A stretch of DNA of 64,000 nt from Micromonospora tulbaghiae (GTDB taxonomy: Bacteria > Actinomycetota > Actinomycetes > Mycobacteriales > Micromonosporaceae): positions 300,373 to 364,372 of the forward strand of contig NZ_FMCQ01000008.1 in assembly GCF_900091605.1 (NCBI RefSeq), written 5' to 3'. The notes beneath the pieces were generated by a model. The model was not told the origin of the DNA and made no database searches. It saw only the letters and a list, made by a program, of their open reading frames with translations. Within the stretch, counting starts at the first letter, position 1, and every line of letters begins with the position of its first letter. A program made the translations under genes and the position numbers. Shown piece by piece: positions 32,753 to 39,848 of this stretch.

Positions 32753-33847
32753 CTAGCGGGACGGTGCCGGCGCCAGCGAAACCAATGACGCTATCCGCAA
32801 CGGGCCCCCACCGTCGACGTTGAGTGCACCTTGGTCCCGAAGCGGCTTCAACGCTTCGATGACATGCTCCGGTCGGTAGACGGTCTCAAACAGTGCGAAG
32901 TCGCGCAGCTCCTGGACTCGGACGGGTCCGCTCTCCCGAAGTTTTTGAGCAAGCAGTCGGGTCAGTGGCCCGAGCTGCGGTTGATCCAGGTTGAATAACG
33001 TCTCGGCCTGCTCGTCCCGAGGATCGCGGAAGCCAACGCCTTGGGTACGGTCAACCTCCCAGAGGCTGTCCTTCATTTTCTGCATCCCGAGACGGTGGCG
33101 AGTACCGAAGACGAGATAGAGAGGTTGCCCCTTCTGGGGGATGAGCTCGAAGTCCAGTAGATACGGAAAGCCCGCCTTGTGCAGTGCTTGGCGATAGCAG
33201 GTGAGGATATGCCGGCTCTTTGCTGCGGGGGCCAGGTCGGCGACCGTTCGCCAGTTCGGGTCTCCACCGAACACCTCATCAGCCGCTTCGCCCAGGTTGC
33301 TGACGAAGCGAACGAAGTGTTGAGGGAACAGGGTAACGATGACCTCGCTTGAGACGTTCGCGGCGAGACGTCTTAGAAGCCGATACGGCACAGGGGCGTT
33401 GCCCCAGGAGTCGAGGTTCGCAAAGATCGGCTGACCCCATGCCTTCATGCTGTCGAGGGTCGCCTCCAGGTGCGTGGCACACGTCCCCTTGACGATCTTC
33501 ACGGGCATCGCCGTGTCCGGCCGCGGACGGTCAGGGAAGACGGCCCTTAGGGTGTTCCATAGCATCGTGACGCAGCGCTGGTCGTCGTCGACGAAGGCGA
33601 AGCGAGCAACACCCTTGGTTGGCGGGACCTTCTCAATGAGCGCCCGCATCGCGATGACGGGCGAGCCGTCTTCGCCGCCGCTGTAGACGCCTGGGCCAGA
33701 GAAGCCCTCCGCATAGGTGACCGACGGGTATGCGCTAGAGCCGGCGAGCAGGATCGGGAACCATCTCTCAAGATAGCGGCGGTAGATGTCGTGTTTAGCA
33801 CCCGTATGCGGTGCACATGGCCATGGAACCTCACCGCTGACCGGCAT
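32753..33847 (-). CDS. tcmP: Three-Cys-motif partner protein, TcmP family
   Basis: This 364-residue protein matches the TcmP family (TIGR04474-type). The N-terminal AKHDIYRRYLERWFPILLAG is followed by TYAEGFSGPGVYSGGEDGSP, a glycine-rich Rossmann-like start, then FAFVDDDQRC and PIFANLDSWGNAPV. The fold suggests an AdoMet-binding, methyltransferase-like protein, but no catalytic motif can be confirmed. The C-terminus looks like a winged helix (LRESGPVRVQELRDFALFET). TcmP genes occur next to genes for the three-cysteine Gp37/Gp68 proteins, as here. GC is lower than in the backbone. The gene converges with int. Confidence 0.85.
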   Translation of the reverse strand: MPVSGEVPWPCAPHTGAKHDIYRRYLERWFPILLAGSSAYPSVTYAEGFSGPGVYSGGEDGSPVIAMRALIEKVPPTKGVARFAFVDDDQRCVTMLWNTLRAVFPDRPRPDTAMPVKIVKGTCATHLEATLDSMKAWGQPIFANLDSWGNAPVPYRLLRRLAANVSSEVIVTLFPQHFVRFVSNLGEAADEVFGGDPNWRTVADLAPAAKSRHILTCYRQALHKAGFPYLLDFELIPQKGQPLYLVFGTRHRLGMQKMKDSLWEVDRTQGVGFRDPRDEQAETLFNLDQPQLGPLTRLLAQKLRESGPVRVQELRDFALFETVYRPEHVIEALKPLRDQGALNVDGGGPLRIASLVSLAPAPSR

Positions 33848-33929
33848 CAGCCCTCCTGACTACTCAAGGTCATGGATCAGTGTCCCATCGCAACCGCCCC
33901 GATGGAACTCCCGATTAGGGCTGCACGTC

Positions 33930-34706
33930 TCAGCTGCGGGCAGCCTCCATCTCCTGAACACCCCTACAGCCAGCCGCGGGCATCGCAGAGTGTTCACGCC
34001 CATCGAGACGGCGGCCGCCGGCCTTCGGCGTGCGGCCACCCCACTGCTTAAAGAAAAAGGCAGTCCCGGCTGCGGCGCACTGATCTCTTAGCGCTCGCAC
34101 CCATGCCGCGTTCACCGGACGGCAGTTGAGCCCAGACTCGCCGCCGGCGATCAACCAATCGATACCGTCCAGGTCCAGATCGAGGAGCGGGCCGAGCAGG
34201 GGCTCAGCGGAGACGAAGCGCACGGCGGCGGGCACTTCCCGCAAGTCATCAATGCGACCTACCTCGCTGGCGTCCTCGACGCTCACGCCCATCCATACGT
34301 TCGAGGGCCAGTCGAGTTGGTCGGCCACCTTCGCCAGCCTTGAGGCCCGCTTGGTGAGCAATTGGTATGTATGGCGAGGCGTCTCACGCATAACCTCGAA
34401 CACCTGCTGCACGTAGCCCAACGGCACCCGGGCGTGGAACAAATCAGACATCGAGTTGACGAACACGAGCCGCGGGTCTCGCCACCGACGCGGGACGTCT
34501 AACGCGTCCGCATGGACCGCCACGCCAAATCCCGGCCCAGACGTTCGCGGATCGCCATCAGTCTGATACTTAGCCGAGCCCATGGCCTTCAGGCGCTTGG
34601 ACAGGGCCAGGGCGTAGCAGTTGTCGCAACCCGCGGAGATGCGATCACACCCGGTCGTAGGGTTCCACGTAGCTTCGGTCCACTCGATGGAACTACGATC
34701 CGCCAC
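33930..34706 (-). CDS. Three-cysteine Gp37/Gp68 family protein (DUF5131)
   Basis: This 258-residue protein begins VADRSSIEWTEATWNPTTGC, with the family's three cysteines C20, C27 and C30 in a C-x6-C-x2-C array (GCDRISAGCDNCYA). Further family marks are RLVFVNSMSDLFH, YQLLTKRASRL, WMGVSVEDAS, FVSAEPLLGPL and WLIAGGESG. GTG 34706 was chosen because GGAGGTGA lies about 6 bp upstream; a much longer frame crosses the attachment site and deoD and is not real. The cysteines could hold an iron-sulphur cluster, as in radical-SAM-like proteins, but this is inferred. The TcmP gene lies 82 bp downstream in the same direction, so they are likely one unit. Confidence 0.88.
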   Translation of the reverse strand: MADRSSIEWTEATWNPTTGCDRISAGCDNCYALALSKRLKAMGSAKYQTDGDPRTSGPGFGVAVHADALDVPRRWRDPRLVFVNSMSDLFHARVPLGYVQQVFEVMRETPRHTYQLLTKRASRLAKVADQLDWPSNVWMGVSVEDASEVGRIDDLREVPAAVRFVSAEPLLGPLLDLDLDGIDWLIAGGESGLNCRPVNAAWVRALRDQCAAAGTAFFFKQWGGRTPKAGGRRLDGREHSAMPAAGCRGVQEMEAARS

Positions 34707-34911
34707 GTCATCACCTCCTCTGATCAGACATCTTGTCGAACATCCGTACGGCACGGAAGGGTCACCTACCGTCACGTCCCATACGGGTGTGAGATGGCTT
34801 ATGTCATCCGTACAACGCCTCACAGGGCCGAGGGCAGCGCGTTCGACCGGACTAGCCGCACGGACGACCGAAGCAGCAGGCGGCGGGGTCGGGCGCCGAT
34901 GGACCCCAACT

Positions 34912-34929
34912 GAGACCGAAACTGAGACC
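34912..34929 (+). repeat. Subterminal repeat near the right att site (candidate integrase arm site)
   Basis: GAGACCGAAACTGAGACC lies 4 bp before the right 111-bp repeat and matches the left subterminal copy at 16235-16252 with one mismatch. The rest of the gap from the Gp37/Gp68 gene (34707 on) holds a short repeated CATCCGTAC (34741 and 34805 regions) and no gene I can support. Confidence 0.5.
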
Positions 34930-34933
34930 ACAA

Positions 34934-35044
34934 GCGGAACGCCCGGCCGATCCTCGGGGATCGACCGGGCGTTCTCGCTGTTCACGAGCGGTGGCGGCGG
35001 GATTTGAACCCGCGGAGGGCGTAAACCCTCACACGCTTTCGAGG
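34934..35044. repeat. Right attachment-site repeat within tRNA-Ser(CGA)
   Basis: This is the right copy of the 111-bp direct repeat. It forms the 3' part of the intact tRNA gene plus the terminator, so integration has restored a complete tRNA from element-carried sequence. Compared with the left copy, differences are at 34947, 34956 and 34957 in the terminator and at a T-stem base pair. Confidence 0.93.
34938..34973 (-). terminator. Terminator of tRNA-Ser(CGA)
   Basis: The arms AACGCCCGG.CGATCC and GGATCGACCGGGCGTT form a 16-bp stem with one mismatch, 16 bp past the tRNA 3' end on the minus strand. It is the element-borne copy of the perfect hairpin found at 16032-16067. Confidence 0.7.
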
Positions 35045-35075
35045 CGTGCTCCTTAGGCCGCTCGGACACGCCACC
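34989..35075 (-). tRNA. tRNA-Ser (anticodon CGA), AICE integration target
   Basis: A class II tRNA of 87 nt. The acceptor strand GGTGGCG (35075-35069) pairs with CGCCACC, with discriminator G at 34989. The anticodon loop CCTCGAAAG gives CGA, which reads serine UCG. The long variable arm and T-loop GTTCAAATC are present. CCA is not encoded. The gene is intact although the element lies in its 3' part. Confidence 0.95.
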
Positions 35076-35150
35076 GCCGACGAGGGTACAGGACCACCGG
35101 CTTGGACGCCGAACCGGTATCCCTCGGCCCGGCCTGGCAGGATCTTTGCC

Positions 35151-35858
35151 ATGAGTACGCACATCGGCGCTGAGCCGGGAGAGATCGCCGAGCGGGTCCT
35201 GATGCCGGGCGACCCGCTGCGGGCCAAGTGGATCGCGGAGACCTACCTGGAGGGGGCCCGCTGCTACACGACGGTGCGCGGCATGCTGGGCTTCACGGGC
35301 CGCTGGAACGGCGTTGACGTGTCCGTCCAGGGCTCCGGCATGGGCATGCCGTCCGCCTCGATCTACGCCCACGAACTGGTGAACGAGTACGGCGTGAAGT
35401 CGCTGATCCGGGTCGGCTCCTGCGGGGCCCTGACCGAGGATCTGCAGCTGCGCGACGTGGTGGCGGCGATCGGCTCGTCCACCGACTCGAACATGAACCG
35501 GATGCGCTTCGACGGGCTGATCGACTACGCCCCGGTGGCCGACTTCGGGCTGCTGCGTACCTCGGTCGAGGTGGCCGAGCGGCGCGGCATCAGCATGCGG
35601 GTGGGGCCGATCCTGGCGGCGGACGCCTTCTACACCGACCGGCCGGACCTGTACGACAGGCTCGCCGACTACGGCGTGCTGGCGGTGGAGATGGAGTCGG
35701 CGGCGCTCTACACGATCGCGGCGCGCTTCAAGGCCCGCGCGCTCACCATCCTGACCGTCAGCGACCACATCAAGACCGGCGAGAAGACCACGTCGCAGGA
35801 GCGGGAGCAGACGTTCGGCCAGATGGTCGAGATCGCCCTGGACACCATCATCGCCTGA
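35151..35858 (+). CDS. deoD: Purine-nucleoside phosphorylase, DeoD type
   Basis: This 235-residue enzyme matches the hexameric bacterial PNP: MSTHIGAEPGEIAERVLMPG, GDPLRAK, the MGMPSASIYAHEL phosphate-binding region, LIRVGSCGAL, the substrate-site VLAVEMESAALY and TILTVSDH with the catalytic aspartate. It cleaves purine nucleosides with phosphate into base and ribose-1-phosphate for salvage. Length is normal. It starts 76 bp beyond the tRNA gene and reads away from the element, so it is chromosomal. Confidence 0.96.
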   Translation: MSTHIGAEPGEIAERVLMPGDPLRAKWIAETYLEGARCYTTVRGMLGFTGRWNGVDVSVQGSGMGMPSASIYAHELVNEYGVKSLIRVGSCGALTEDLQLRDVVAAIGSSTDSNMNRMRFDGLIDYAPVADFGLLRTSVEVAERRGISMRVGPILAADAFYTDRPDLYDRLADYGVLAVEMESAALYTIAARFKARALTILTVSDHIKTGEKTTSQEREQTFGQMVEIALDTIIA

Positions 35859-35933
35859 CCTGATCGACCCTGGACCGCCTCGTCGCCGCAAGGTGGCGGG
35901 GCGGTTCGCGTTACCCGCGTCACAAAAATAAAT

Positions 35934-35945
35934 ACGACCGGTCGT
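35934..35945. promoter_or_regulatory. Palindromic operator for the TetR regulator
   Basis: ACGACCGGTCGT is a perfect 12-bp palindrome, embedded in an AT-rich context (AAATA before, TTATTT after) that is rare in this genome and likely contains the promoter. It lies 24 bp before the TetR gene. The pattern is typical of TetR autoregulation. Confidence 0.75.
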
Positions 35946-35969
35946 GCTTATTTCCTCTACGCTGACCGC

Positions 35970-36608
35970 ATGACCTCCGACGGCCGCGTCGCCCGTGGCG
36001 ACCGCACCCGCACCGCGGTGCTGGACACCGCCGTGGCGCTGGCCACCGAGGTCGGCCTGCACGGCCTCTCCCTGGCCCAGCTCGCCGACCGGCTGGAGGT
36101 GAGCAAGTCCGGCCTGTTCGCGCACTGGCGATCCAAGGAGGCGCTGCAACTCGCCACCGTCGACCGGGCCGTCGCGCAGTGGCAGGAGCGGATCCTCGCG
36201 CCCGCCCTGCACGCCCCACCGGGTGTCCGCCGGCTGCGCGCGCTGCACGAGGCCCGCATCGACTTCTACGCCGCCCGGGTACTGCCCGGCGGCTGCTTCT
36301 TCGCCAACACCGAGTTCGAGTACAACGCCCGTCCCGGCCCGGTCCGGGACCGGCTCGCCGAGGCGTTCGGCAGGTGGACCGCGATCCTCGAACGCCTCGT
36401 CCAGGAGGCCGTCGACCTCGGCGAACTTCCCGCCGACCTGGACGTGCCACTGCTGGCGTACGAGATCGACGCGCTGGGGATCAGCGCGGCGATGCGGTCC
36501 CGGCTGCTCGACCCGGACGCCACCTACCGGCATGCCCGCCAGGGCCTGCTGAACCGGCTGCGGGCGCTCTGCCCGGATCCGACCCTGCTACCGGAAGGCC
36601 AGTCATGA
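35970..36608 (+). CDS. TetR family transcriptional regulator
   Basis: This 212-residue regulator has an N-terminal TetR helix-turn-helix: RTAVLDTAVALATEVGLHGL, SLAQLADRLEVSKSGLFAHW (recognition helix), RSKEALQLATVDRAV. The C-terminal domain includes the GCFFANTEFEYNARPGPVRD motif of the TetR_C_6-like group. The palindrome just upstream is its likely site. The gene overlaps the thioesterase gene by 4 bp, so it probably controls its own operon in response to an unknown ligand. Confidence 0.92.
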   Translation: MTSDGRVARGDRTRTAVLDTAVALATEVGLHGLSLAQLADRLEVSKSGLFAHWRSKEALQLATVDRAVAQWQERILAPALHAPPGVRRLRALHEARIDFYAARVLPGGCFFANTEFEYNARPGPVRDRLAEAFGRWTAILERLVQEAVDLGELPADLDVPLLAYEIDALGISAAMRSRLLDPDATYRHARQGLLNRLRALCPDPTLLPEGQS

Positions 36609-37072
36609 GCCACGCCACCGTCGACCGGCAGGCCGCCGAGTTCGGGCACGTCGCGCACGTGCCGGTGCACTTCGACGACCTCGACGCCATGGGCCTGCTG
36701 CACAACGCCCGCTACGCGGTGCTGCTGGAGCGCGCCCTCACGCCCTACTGGGCCGAGCGCGGCGTCGTCTTCCGCGGCGACGTGCACGCCGCCCCCGACG
36801 TGTTCCACGCGGTCCGCGAGTTCACCATCACCTACCAGGCGCCGATCATCGGCGTCGGCACTGTGGCTGTGCACTTCTGGCTCGAACACTTCGGCACCAG
36901 CAGCGCCCAGTACGCCTTCGAGTTCCGCTCGACCGACGGCACCACCGTGCACGCCACCGGCACCCGGTCGATCGTCCGGCTGGACCCGGCCACGCTGCGC
37001 CCGACCGCCTGGACCGAGGTCGGCCGCGCAATCGCCGCGACGCTGCTGCGCCCTGCGCCGGCAAGCGCCTGA
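36605..37072 (+). CDS. Acyl-CoA thioesterase, hotdog (4HBT) family
   Basis: This 155-residue protein has the hotdog thioesterase signature HFDDLDAMGLLHNARYAVLL with the catalytic-type aspartate, then VREFTITYQAPIIGVGTVAV. It would hydrolyse an acyl-CoA; the chain is unknown. Its ATG at 36605 overlaps the TetR stop (ATGA), which suggests the regulator senses a related acyl compound. Its length fits the family. Confidence 0.88.
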   Translation: MSHATVDRQAAEFGHVAHVPVHFDDLDAMGLLHNARYAVLLERALTPYWAERGVVFRGDVHAAPDVFHAVREFTITYQAPIIGVGTVAVHFWLEHFGTSSAQYAFEFRSTDGTTVHATGTRSIVRLDPATLRPTAWTEVGRAIAATLLRPAPASA

Positions 37073-37076
37073 GCCC

Positions 37077-37703
37077 TCAGCGGAAGAACGCGCGCAGCAA
37101 CGCCGCGCTCTCGTGTTCCAGCACGCCGCCGTACACCTCCGGGCGGTGCGTGACGCGGCGGTCGCGCAGCACGTCCCAGAGCGACCCGACCGCGCCGGTC
37201 TTCGGCTCCCAGGCGCCGAACACCACTGTCGAAACGCGGGCCAGCGCGATCGCACCCGCGCACATGGTGCACGGCTCCAGCGTCACGACGAGCGTGCAGT
37301 CGTCGAGCCGCCACCGGCCCAGCCGGTGCGCGGCCCGGCGCAGCGCCAGCACCTCGGCGTGTGCGGTCGGGTCGCCGGTCAGCTCCCGCTCGTTGCGCCC
37401 GATCGCCAGTTCGGCGCCGTCGGGGCCGTAGAGCACCGCGCCGACCGGCACGTCGTCGGCGTCGGGGGTGGCGTCGTCCGGGCCGGTCACCGCGACCTCC
37501 AGGGCCCGGCGCATCCACAGCTCGTGCCGCTGCCGGCGGCCGACCGCACCCGGGTCGGCGAGCGCCTCGTCCGCGCCCGGACCGGCACGCGCGGCCCGGC
37601 CGGGCGTGGGCTGCCCCGGCCGTACGGTCTCCAGCGCCGGATCGGTCGCGTCGGCGGGTTCGGCGGCGCCGGGCGTCAGGGAGTCCCCGGGCTCAGACCT
37701 CAC
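37077..37703 (-). CDS. tadA: tRNA-specific adenosine deaminase TadA, with N-terminal extension
   Basis: The deaminase core has the zinc motifs HAEVLALRRA (H and catalytic E) and LEPCTMCAGAI (PCxxC). TadA converts A34 to inosine in tRNA-Arg(ACG). The core starts at about residue 64 (MRRALEVA). The preceding 63 residues are Pro/Ala/Gly-rich and not part of the fold. The GTG at 37703 has a GGAG site and overlaps the preceding gene by 11 bp, so the extension may be translated; an internal start is possible. TadA and the deaminase-associated protein lie in tandem, as in other actinobacteria. Confidence 0.92.
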   Translation of the reverse strand: MRSEPGDSLTPGAAEPADATDPALETVRPGQPTPGRAARAGPGADEALADPGAVGRRQRHELWMRRALEVAVTGPDDATPDADDVPVGAVLYGPDGAELAIGRNERELTGDPTAHAEVLALRRAAHRLGRWRLDDCTLVVTLEPCTMCAGAIALARVSTVVFGAWEPKTGAVGSLWDVLRDRRVTHRPEVYGGVLEHESAALLRAFFR

Positions 37704-38214
37704 GCAGCTCCTCGACCTCGTCCACGCAGCCGAGCACCTGGCAGATCTCGGCGGTCACGTCGGCCGGCATGGCGCCCTCGTGCGCGCAGAGCGCCAGCAG
37801 CTTCTGCGCCGGAATGCCCAGGTCGGCGAGCAGGTCCGCGTCGCCCACCGGGTCGGCCTCCGGGTCCACAGCGGGCTGCTCGGTGTCGTCGTCGCCGGAG
37901 GCGCGCGGCTCGTCGACCTCCTCCAGGCCGGTCACCGAGGTCTTCAGGTCACCGACGAGCAGCGCGCCCAGCCGGGACTCCTCCGCGTACGCCGAGTCCG
38001 AGCCGAAGACCCGCAGGTCCTCCCCCTCGTCCAGGCGCAGGACGACCAGGTACGTGTCGTCGGCCTCGACGAACAGCAGTGAGAGGTCGGCGTCCGGCTC
38101 GACGTCGCGCAGCCGGTCGGCCACCTCCTCGATGTCGGTGACGCCCCGCAGGCTCACCTCACTCGCGGTCCAGCCGCCGTCGACGCGCGCCACGGCAGCA
38201 GCGAAGTACGACAC
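37693..38214 (-). CDS. tRNA adenosine deaminase-associated protein
   Basis: This 173-residue acidic protein begins MSYFAAAVARVDGGWTASEV and contains TYLVVLRLDEGEDLRVFGSD. A variable acidic linker precedes the C-terminal domain (LLADLGIPAQKLLALCAHEG and AEICQVLGCVDEVEELREV). This is the family annotated as tRNA adenosine deaminase-associated in actinobacteria, named from its position before tadA. Its biochemical role is unknown. It overlaps tadA by 11 bp. Confidence 0.88.
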   Translation of the reverse strand: MSYFAAAVARVDGGWTASEVSLRGVTDIEEVADRLRDVEPDADLSLLFVEADDTYLVVLRLDEGEDLRVFGSDSAYAEESRLGALLVGDLKTSVTGLEEVDEPRASGDDDTEQPAVDPEADPVGDADLLADLGIPAQKLLALCAHEGAMPADVTAEICQVLGCVDEVEELREV

Positions 38215-38336
38215 GGTCCCCCCAAATTGGCCTCGGCAGCACGCCGATACGTCACGCGATGCACGTTAACCGGTCGGGTCGGCAGGCGAGCGGTCAACGC
38301 CCCGTATGGGCCGGCCGTTCCTGAAGAGAAATCCGG

Positions 38337-38507
38337 TCAGCCGACGACGCGCCGGCGGGTGGCGATCAGTTGGCGCAGCCGCTCGGTGCGGACCCGCTGC
38401 GGCCGCTGGCGCTGCTGTACCGCACGGGCACCGGCCAACTCGGCGAGGAGTTGCAGGCGACGGCGGCTCCGCTCGGGGTCGAGCCGCGGCGGTGTGGTCC
38501 AGGCCAT
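38337..38507 (-). CDS. Possible small basic protein
   Basis: This 56-residue open frame begins MAWTTPPRLDPERSRRRLQL and is Arg/Leu-rich throughout. It lies between tadA-associated and membrane-protein genes on the same strand. The start is uncertain. It looks like small basic hypothetical proteins of Micromonospora, but the composition is also what GC-rich non-coding DNA can give. Low confidence. Confidence 0.4.
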   Translation of the reverse strand: MAWTTPPRLDPERSRRRLQLLAELAGARAVQQRQRPQRVRTERLRQLIATRRRVVG

Positions 38508-38579
38508 ACCGCGAGGGTGGACCGTCCTCAGGCGTACGTCAAGGTGGCCTTCGCTACGCAGCGAAACCGGCACCGAAGG

Positions 38580-38975
38580 TCACCAGAGCGGCCAGTCTCC
38601 GGTCTGCGCCCACCGGGTCGCGACGATCGCGGCGGCGATGCTCCAGCCACCCGCGGTGACGATCGCGACGCCCGTCGCCACCCCCCGGTCGCCGTGGCGG
38701 ACCAGCACCGCGGCGGCCAGCCACGCCAGGCCGCCGGCCAGCAGCGTCCACCAGGCGTAACCGGCCACGCCGCCGCCGACCAGCCCGAACAACAGCAACC
38801 AGGCGAACGCGACGAGCGCGCCGACCGCGACACCGGCGCCGGTGATCGGGTACGGCTCGCGGTAGCTGGGCCGCATCGACGTGCTCGACGGAAACAGCCC
38901 CGAGGGCGAACGCGGCGGTGGCGGGAACGCCCCCGGACCGGTCCCCTCGGGTCCGCCGTGCCATCCGTGCGTCAC
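38580..38975 (-). CDS. Small membrane protein of unknown function
   Basis: This 131-residue protein has a Gly/Pro-rich cytoplasmic N-terminus of about 45 residues, then about three membrane helices (GAGVAVGALVAFAWLLLFGL, YAWWTLLAGGLAWLAAAVLV, GVATGVAIVTAGGWSIAAAI). No family is recognised. It is divergent from the M23 lipoprotein gene. Confidence 0.8.
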   Translation of the reverse strand: MTHGWHGGPEGTGPGAFPPPPRSPSGLFPSSTSMRPSYREPYPITGAGVAVGALVAFAWLLLFGLVGGGVAGYAWWTLLAGGLAWLAAAVLVRHGDRGVATGVAIVTAGGWSIAAAIVATRWAQTGDWPLW

Positions 38976-39051
38976 CGCCGCCCCCTTTCCCGGACCGTCC
39001 GTCCCGCGTTCGGCATTCGTCCCTACGGTAGTGGTCTGTCAGGATGACCGG

Positions 39052-39792
39052 ATGCGCTCGCCATCGATCGGACGCCGCACGCTGCCGGCGTACCCGGTCC
39101 TGCTGCTCGTCGCGGCGCTCGCCGCCGGGTGCGGCGCCCCCGCCGGGCGCGCCGACAGGTGGCAGGAACCGAGCCCGGTCGCGACGGCCGCGCAGCCCGC
39201 CGAGCCGACCCCGCCGGCCGCCTCCTCGTCGGCGGCGGCGTCGCCGGCGCGCACCGATGTGAAGCGGGTCTTCCCGGTACGGGCCGGCAACGTCGACTAC
39301 CACCCGACGCACGGCGGCTACCCGGGCACCGACGTGTTCGCCGACTGCGGGGAGCCGGTGGTGGCGGTCACCGACGGCGTGGTCCTGGAGGTGAGCCGCG
39401 TCGACCGGTTCGACAAGCGCGGGCCGCTGGGCCCGAACAACGGCGGGCTCTCCGTCTCGCTGCTCGGCGACGACGGGGTGCGCTACTACGGCTCGCACCT
39501 GAGCGCGATCACGGCCGGCGTCGAGGCCGGGGTACGGGTGCGCGCCGGGCAGCAGCTCGGCAAGGTGGGCCGCACCGGCAACGCCAACAACGTCTGCCAC
39601 CTGCACTTCGGCCTGTCCCCGAAGTGCACCGGCGCCGACGACTGGTGGATTCGCCGGGGCGTGGTCTGGCCGGCTCCGTATCTGAACTCCTGGCGCAAGG
39701 GCGGCAACCGCTCGCCGGTCGCCGAGGTCACCGCCTGGCAGCGCAAGCACGGCTGCCCGGCCTCGCCCGGCCGGTCCACCCGCGGCGGCTGA
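39052..39792 (+). CDS. M23-family peptidase-like lipoprotein
   Basis: This 246-residue lipoprotein has a signal ending in AALAAGC (about residue 27), then a Pro/Ala/Ser linker of about 45 residues. The LytM/M23 domain shows HPTHGGYPGTDVFA (zinc-ligand H and D), DGVVLEVSRVDRFD and the CHLHFGL motif. The family cleaves peptidoglycan peptide bridges or acts as a non-catalytic activator. The first motif has H-x8-D, longer than the usual H-x3-D, so activity needs checking. ATG 39052 precedes the lipobox. Confidence 0.88.
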   Translation: MRSPSIGRRTLPAYPVLLLVAALAAGCGAPAGRADRWQEPSPVATAAQPAEPTPPAASSSAAASPARTDVKRVFPVRAGNVDYHPTHGGYPGTDVFADCGEPVVAVTDGVVLEVSRVDRFDKRGPLGPNNGGLSVSLLGDDGVRYYGSHLSAITAGVEAGVRVRAGQQLGKVGRTGNANNVCHLHFGLSPKCTGADDWWIRRGVVWPAPYLNSWRKGGNRSPVAEVTAWQRKHGCPASPGRSTRGG

Positions 39793-39848
39793 CCGACTCG
39801 CGCCGCGGGGACACGCGGCGGACGGCGTATGCGCGTAGGTTCCAGGGC

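Larger units (their letters stand above)
16028..35044. mobile_element. Actinomycete integrative and conjugative element (AICE) in tRNA-Ser(CGA), prim-pol type
   Basis: The element is bounded by 111-bp direct repeats and measures 18,906 bp from repeat to repeat. It carries the AICE gene set: GntR repressor, DUF6284 and RRQRL-type small proteins, TraB/FtsK translocase, prim-pol plus helicase, iteron cluster, Xis-like protein and tyrosine integrase. The intact tRNA-Ser sits at the right end, its 3' end facing the element. The central backbone has chromosomal-like high GC, while the first and last cargo modules (16.3-21.0 kb and 32.75-34.7 kb) are visibly lower in GC. All core genes look intact, so the element may still be able to excise and transfer. 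Confidence 0.93.

Noticed and set aside
34741..34813. Repeated CATCCGTAC near the right att site as an arm-type site
   Set aside because: Only nine bases are shared and there is no counterpart at the left end, unlike the GAGACC repeats.
34707..36533. Very long minus-strand open frame extending the Gp37/Gp68 gene to 867 codons
   Set aside because: The extension crosses the attachment repeat, the tRNA and deoD on the opposite strand. A GTG with a strong GGAGGTGA site begins the conserved domain at 34706.
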